Source of the DNA: Prochilodus magdalenae
Lineage: Eukaryota > Chordata > Actinopteri > Characiformes > Prochilodontidae
Reading direction: 5' to 3'
Assembly: GCA_024036415.1 (NCBI GenBank)
Contig: JAMWET010000160.1
Span: 72,001 to 136,000 of the forward strand
Length of the DNA: 64,000 nt
In this document: positions 60,030 to 64,000 of the stretch, one piece after another
Position numbering within the stretch: the first letter of the stretch is position 1
Layout: the number at the start of each line of letters is the position of its first letter
Program-made: the position numbers and the translations under genes
The notes under the pieces: generated by a model
The model's database searches: none
Told to the model about the DNA's origin: nothing
The model's input: the letters and a program-made list of their open reading frames with translations, nothing else

Positions 60030-61120
60030 AGTTGATTAAGCAGTGAAGTCTATATACATTCAGTTTACAGCAGAATCGAGTTGGCACTTCTGACAGGGGC
60101 TGATGGAGCTCAGTGGGCGACACCGCTGCCCACCACATGGCAGACAGGGAGCCCCCTAGCAGTACATTAATGCACAGTGATTATATTTGTCGTCATCTTC
60201 TTGGTTGGGAGACTTTTGTCCAATAACTAGTCCAGCAGTTTTCAAGATATCAGCACCATACTAACTCTGAATGTTCGGTCTGATCGGGAATGGTGTGCTT
60301 GTACACAGCTTTTCGAGCTTCTTGGTTTTTGGAAAAATCTTTTTTTTCCATTAAGAATGAATGGAGTGGAAGAGTATGCAGTTATTTATTATACTTCCAC
60401 AAATTCAATGTTGGTTTCACAGTCATCTGTGTGTCTCTTTTTTCCATCACTCGTTTCTCCCATCACCCAAAACCCCGTTGTTTCCTTCAGTCTACAGCCA
60501 CCAAACTCCATGTCAGGGCAGATCGTCAGACCTATGGGCCAGCACTCCTTTATGTGTTTTTTGTGGATCCCTCACTCTTCCCGTAGCAACCATAGCCTAG
60601 TAACAGCCTAGCAGGAAGTGGGGAAACATTAAAGCTCTGCAACCGTTGCGCCTTTCCTTCAGGAAATGCACGTTTCTAGTTCTAAGTTGCTCTGCATAAG
60701 AGAGCCTGCTAAAAGGACACATGTAAAAACTCTCCTCCTGATTTAATAAACTCTGAGTGGGAAATGACTATAAACATGCTGTTATCTGTAAGAGTTGGTC
60801 TTCTATGACCGCTATGTTGTTTTGGGTAATGTGTATTATCTGGTATGTGTATAGAATATGTGCACCCCGCTATTGTAACATACTACAGTGCATCTGTAAT
60901 TGTATTCTCATCTGTCTTATTTCATTTTCTTCTCTCTCATCTGTCTTATCCTTTCCTCTCTCCTCCATGTACACCTCCTTCAACCACTCTCTGGTTTTCC
61001 ATTTTCCACGTGCCCATGTTTCATTGTGTTTCTGTGTTTGCGATGTGCACCTCAAATTTGTTTAGCATGTGTTTCCACATTAGCTCCTCCATTAAAATGC
61101 ATTTGTATGCATGTCCGTGG
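60030..61120. other. Intron 2 sequence, nothing recognised
   Basis: Several overlapping short frames on the plus strand; none has a domain or matching splice sites. Confidence 0.45.
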
Positions 61121-61126
61121 CTCTCT

Positions 61127-61130
<4 letters not shown>

Positions 61131-61166
<36 letters not shown>

Positions 61167-61182
61167 GTGCGTGTGTGCGTGT
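61131..61182. repeat. (TG)n microsatellite with CGTG variants
   Basis: About 30 bases of TG followed by three GCGTGT units. Confidence 0.95.
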
Positions 61183-61601
61183 GGAGATGATTTTGCTAGC
61201 TTGTCTAAAGCAGCTTATTTTAACAGGGCACGAGTCTGGAACTAATACCTGCATATTTATTTGGCCTATGTAAGCAAACAAAGTGGCTCGCCAAGCTCTC
61301 TAACACACACCCACACCAACACATACATGTTTGTTTATATACCTTGTGAGGACGTAAGGTCATACCAGTGCCTAAGTTGTTGTGCATATCCAACAATGTC
61401 AGATACGACACATTCTGGAAACGTATAATAGCCTACATATAACGGTCAGTAGTTTTTTATTTCTGTAATAAAGGTGATATTAATCATAATCTAGCATTAT
61501 TATTGCTTGTATATATAAAGCCTAGGCCAACAACAATGTACATCATGAAATAAATTATTTCACATTCATTTACATTAAAGAGGTTGTTTTATATGTAACA
61601 G

Positions 61602-61668
61602 GGCTGCGGTATTGTGATGAGTAATATCACGATAATGATTAACAAATGATACCTCATTGTGCAGTCCT
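61602..61668. mobile_element. Possible tiny MITE with CAGGGCTGC ends
   Basis: Left end CAGGGCTGC; the right end GTGCAGTCCTG is its near-inverse. The interior is AT-rich (gagtaatatcacgataatga). Similar 'CAGGGCTGCAC..' elements are common in fish. Only 67 bp, with no matching flanking duplication. Confidence 0.35.
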
Positions 61669-61828
61669 GTAGGAGACGTGTGTGCAGCCTCAATACTGCA
61701 TTATCATTTTCTGAAGAAGCTCGTGTTTCTAAAGAACCTTGTCCAATTACGTTCCAAGGCCACTCTTTTTAATCATCATCACTCTGTGAATGCTGTGTGT
61801 TTTATGAGGCTCCAGAGACAGGTGTGTG

Positions 61829-61872
61829 TGTGAGAGAGAGAGAGCGAGAGAGAGGGAGGGAGGGAGGAAGAG
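61829..61872. repeat. GA/GGGA-rich simple repeat
   Basis: GT then GAGAGAG, GAGAGAGGGAGGGAGGGAGGA. Confidence 0.9.
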
Positions 61873-62020
61873 AATAAGAATGTGGCTGAATGTGTAAGAG
61901 TGCATGCAAATTTGCATTTTCATGAGAATAGTGCCATTCATCTCTGTGACCTAAAAAATTTACAACATTACTCAGCTGACATTTTATTTCTGCTCTGTGT
62001 GTGTACCGAAGCTCTGTGCA

Positions 62021-62070
<50 letters not shown>
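62021..62070. repeat. (CT)n microsatellite
   Basis: A pure CT run of about 48 bases. Confidence 0.97.
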
Positions 62071-62071
<1 letters not shown>

Positions 62072-62346
62072 AATGCTAAATGAAGCTGTTTTGACGAGAC
62101 TCCTGGGAGTTATCGTGTATGTGTTTCTGCATGTGTGTGTGTGTGAAGGCTGTGAATAGCCCCTCCTTGAACAGGTGTCTTTAATGGCCACGTCTCTGTA
62201 TGGCTCTGCTGGACTCTATACGCACATGCATTGGTGAATTTGACCATGTAAGGAAGTATGTGTCCATCTGGACCTGCACAGTGTGTGAACATGTTTAGCT
62301 CTTTGTGGAGAAGAAATGCCTTCAGGATGAATGAAAACGTAGCTAT

Positions 62347-62363
62347 TCATCCATCCATCCATC
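62347..62363. repeat. (CATC)n microsatellite
   Basis: About four CATC units. Confidence 0.85.
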
Positions 62364-62364
62364 G

Positions 62365-64000
62365 GTGGTGCTGAGCTATATGGCTGTTTGGAGCATTTAG
62401 CCCTCACAGCGTACAACCCTGTTCTGTGAATGTGATATTTCTTGATGTGGCATGCTCCTCTGGTCCCTCTAGTCTCTCTGTGTTGTATGTTTGTTGGTAT
62501 TGTTTGTGGATGTCTCTCCGTCACTCTCTCCTCTCTGATATATGAACTGCTCCACTTCAGTGCCTGCAGCTTCCATTAAAGCACTGTGTTTGCACTGGCC
62601 TCTCTGCCAACAAGCTTGTGTATGTGTGCGTGTGCGAGAGTGTTATTAATGTCGCTGGAGACTTGAGGGATTGAGAGACACCTTTGTGCGTGTGCAGCTC
62701 TCAGCGTAGTTCTTTAAAAACACAGGCCCGTTTCCTCTAACACACAAACACGAGCGTGCACACACACTTTTAAAAGTCTCTGTAAGACTGATGTTAAAAT
62801 GAGTGCTGTCCTCTGCAGCCTCTGGACCCCTGAAAGCAGTTTTTTTCTTTGACTCCCTCTGTGCCTCTCTTTCTTTCTCCTGTTTCTCAAGTCTCTGTTC
62901 GTCCATTTGTCCTCAGACAAATGCATGCATAGCTGTCTGCACTTTTTCTTCTCAGGACATGATATTGAAGATTTTAGAAAATTTTACCACATGAATGTAC
63001 ATGATCCAAATTCGCTAACTATCGGAAGCCACCATGAAGGCCTATGAATTTGTAGCATATGATATGAGAAATAATAGCCAATACTGATAGCCATGTTTAT
63101 GATTTTTCATATAGTCTGTGAATGCTGATACATAAACATCTCTAAAATGTAGAAACTGGGACTGCACCTATTATTTATTAAGTGCTATGAAGAAATAACA
63201 TTTTAGAGCAGAACCCCAGTAAATACTCTCTATAATCACTCAAATCCTTACATATCGTTTTATAATATCTGTTAAGGTGAAACATCTGTTTGAACACCTC
63301 CTAATGCCCATATGATACAGGAATCGCTGTGCATCCCTACCAGTTCTGTGGCAACGTCTCTTGTATCATCAGTAATCAATAGGAGCAGTGGAGCTGGGGA
63401 AAGATGACTCACTCACTTACTCACTCATGTATAGCAGGCTAAAGAGTCTCCACAAGGGGGAGTCATTAACAGTCAACGTTCAAGAGTTTGGAATAAACCT
63501 CAGTGTTGTATTAAAAACCAGCAAAGGTTGAATGAAAAATGTAGGCCTATCTGAGATGTCAGAACTGTGTGGGCGTGACTAATGAGCAGCTTGACTGACA
63601 GCTCTCTGTTCAACACTCCTAGCCTGCTCCACCATTCATACATAACTAAAATCATTTTCCAGTTTTTGTGTGATGGTAAGTGGATAACGAATACGGTGGA
63701 AGAACTGACAAGCAGAACTGCTATAACTGGTACCTTTCCGAACACACACTCTCTTGTTCTTTTTGTGCACCTGATGCACTCGGTGTGCCTTAGAGACCCG
63801 CTGTGTGCATCAGGTATGAACAGTTCCGGCTCTTTTCGTCTGAAGTCCCCTAACAGACTAACCACCAATGTTTACCCTGCTCAAGTGGTTGGATTTAAAT
63901 CGTAAGAACTACAGAGGGATTTAAAAAAACACAAGAATAGCAAACATTAGAGTGTAGGGGAGCGAATCACAGTGAGGTTACTGCAGGGGGGCGTCCCTCC
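62365..64000. other. Intron 2 sequence to the window end, nothing recognised
   Basis: No exon, RNA or clear repeat. Overlapping frames at 63500-63905 on both strands lack any known domain. A triplicated CACT/CACTCA stretch lies at about 63408-63427. Confidence 0.45.

Noticed and set aside
49266..64000. The next robo exon (Ig2)
   Set aside because: Looked for an RDDFRQ-like start, a PPRGHPEP motif and a phase-1 acceptor; nothing matched. It probably lies beyond the window.

Overview
The window looks like vertebrate, almost certainly teleost fish, nuclear DNA. It is mostly non-coding and holds many microsatellites, minisatellites and fish-type dispersed repeats. These include tRNA-derived SINEs with a TAAATG-type tail, Tc1-like remnants, hAT-like MITEs and 'CCACTTTATTAGG' elements. 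The repeat set resembles that of otophysan fish (characins, catfish), but that is an impression, not a computed result.

The only gene I can firmly support is the 5' part of a roundabout (Robo) axon-guidance receptor on the + strand. Exon 1 (coding 11227-11284) encodes the signal peptide behind a GC-rich promoter and 5' leader at about 10430-11226. Exon 2 (34888-35214) encodes immunoglobulin domain 1, the Slit-binding domain. The splice sites are consensus, the intron phases agree (phase 1 on both sides of exon 2), and the joined reading frame runs smoothly through D-G-S-R-L-R-Q-E-D. Intron 1 is about 23.6 kb. Intron 2 runs from 35215 beyond the window end. I could not find the Ig2 exons. Residues point to robo2 or robo3 rather than robo1, and I could not settle which.

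Layout: 1-10430 is upstream flank with no firm gene. It holds a possible 3' coding segment of a minus-strand gene at 26-295, a Tc1 remnant, a large fish dispersed repeat and a degenerate MITE. 10430-11284 is promoter, leader and exon 1. 11285-34887 (intron 1) holds a family of ~255-bp MITEs with the TIR ATATCGTCGCTGTCC, a hAT-type MITE with an intact 8-bp target duplication, an internally deleted Tc1 element with perfect 31-bp TIRs, two tRNA-SINEs and several microsatellites. 34888-35214 is exon 2. 35215-64000 (intron 2) contains a dense simple-repeat block at 42.1-50.4 kb. That block includes a ~1.8-kb VNTR built of 24- and 21-bp units and a separate 21/42-bp minisatellite. Further transposon fragments and possible conserved non-coding segments follow.

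Most long open frames here are by-products of low-complexity DNA whose period is a multiple of three, or which lacks stop codons. I see no operon, CRISPR array, rRNA, functional tRNA or other new multigene system. The points most worth checking are the repeat architecture, the overlapping upstream ORF at the robo start codon, and the minus-strand coding candidate at the left edge.
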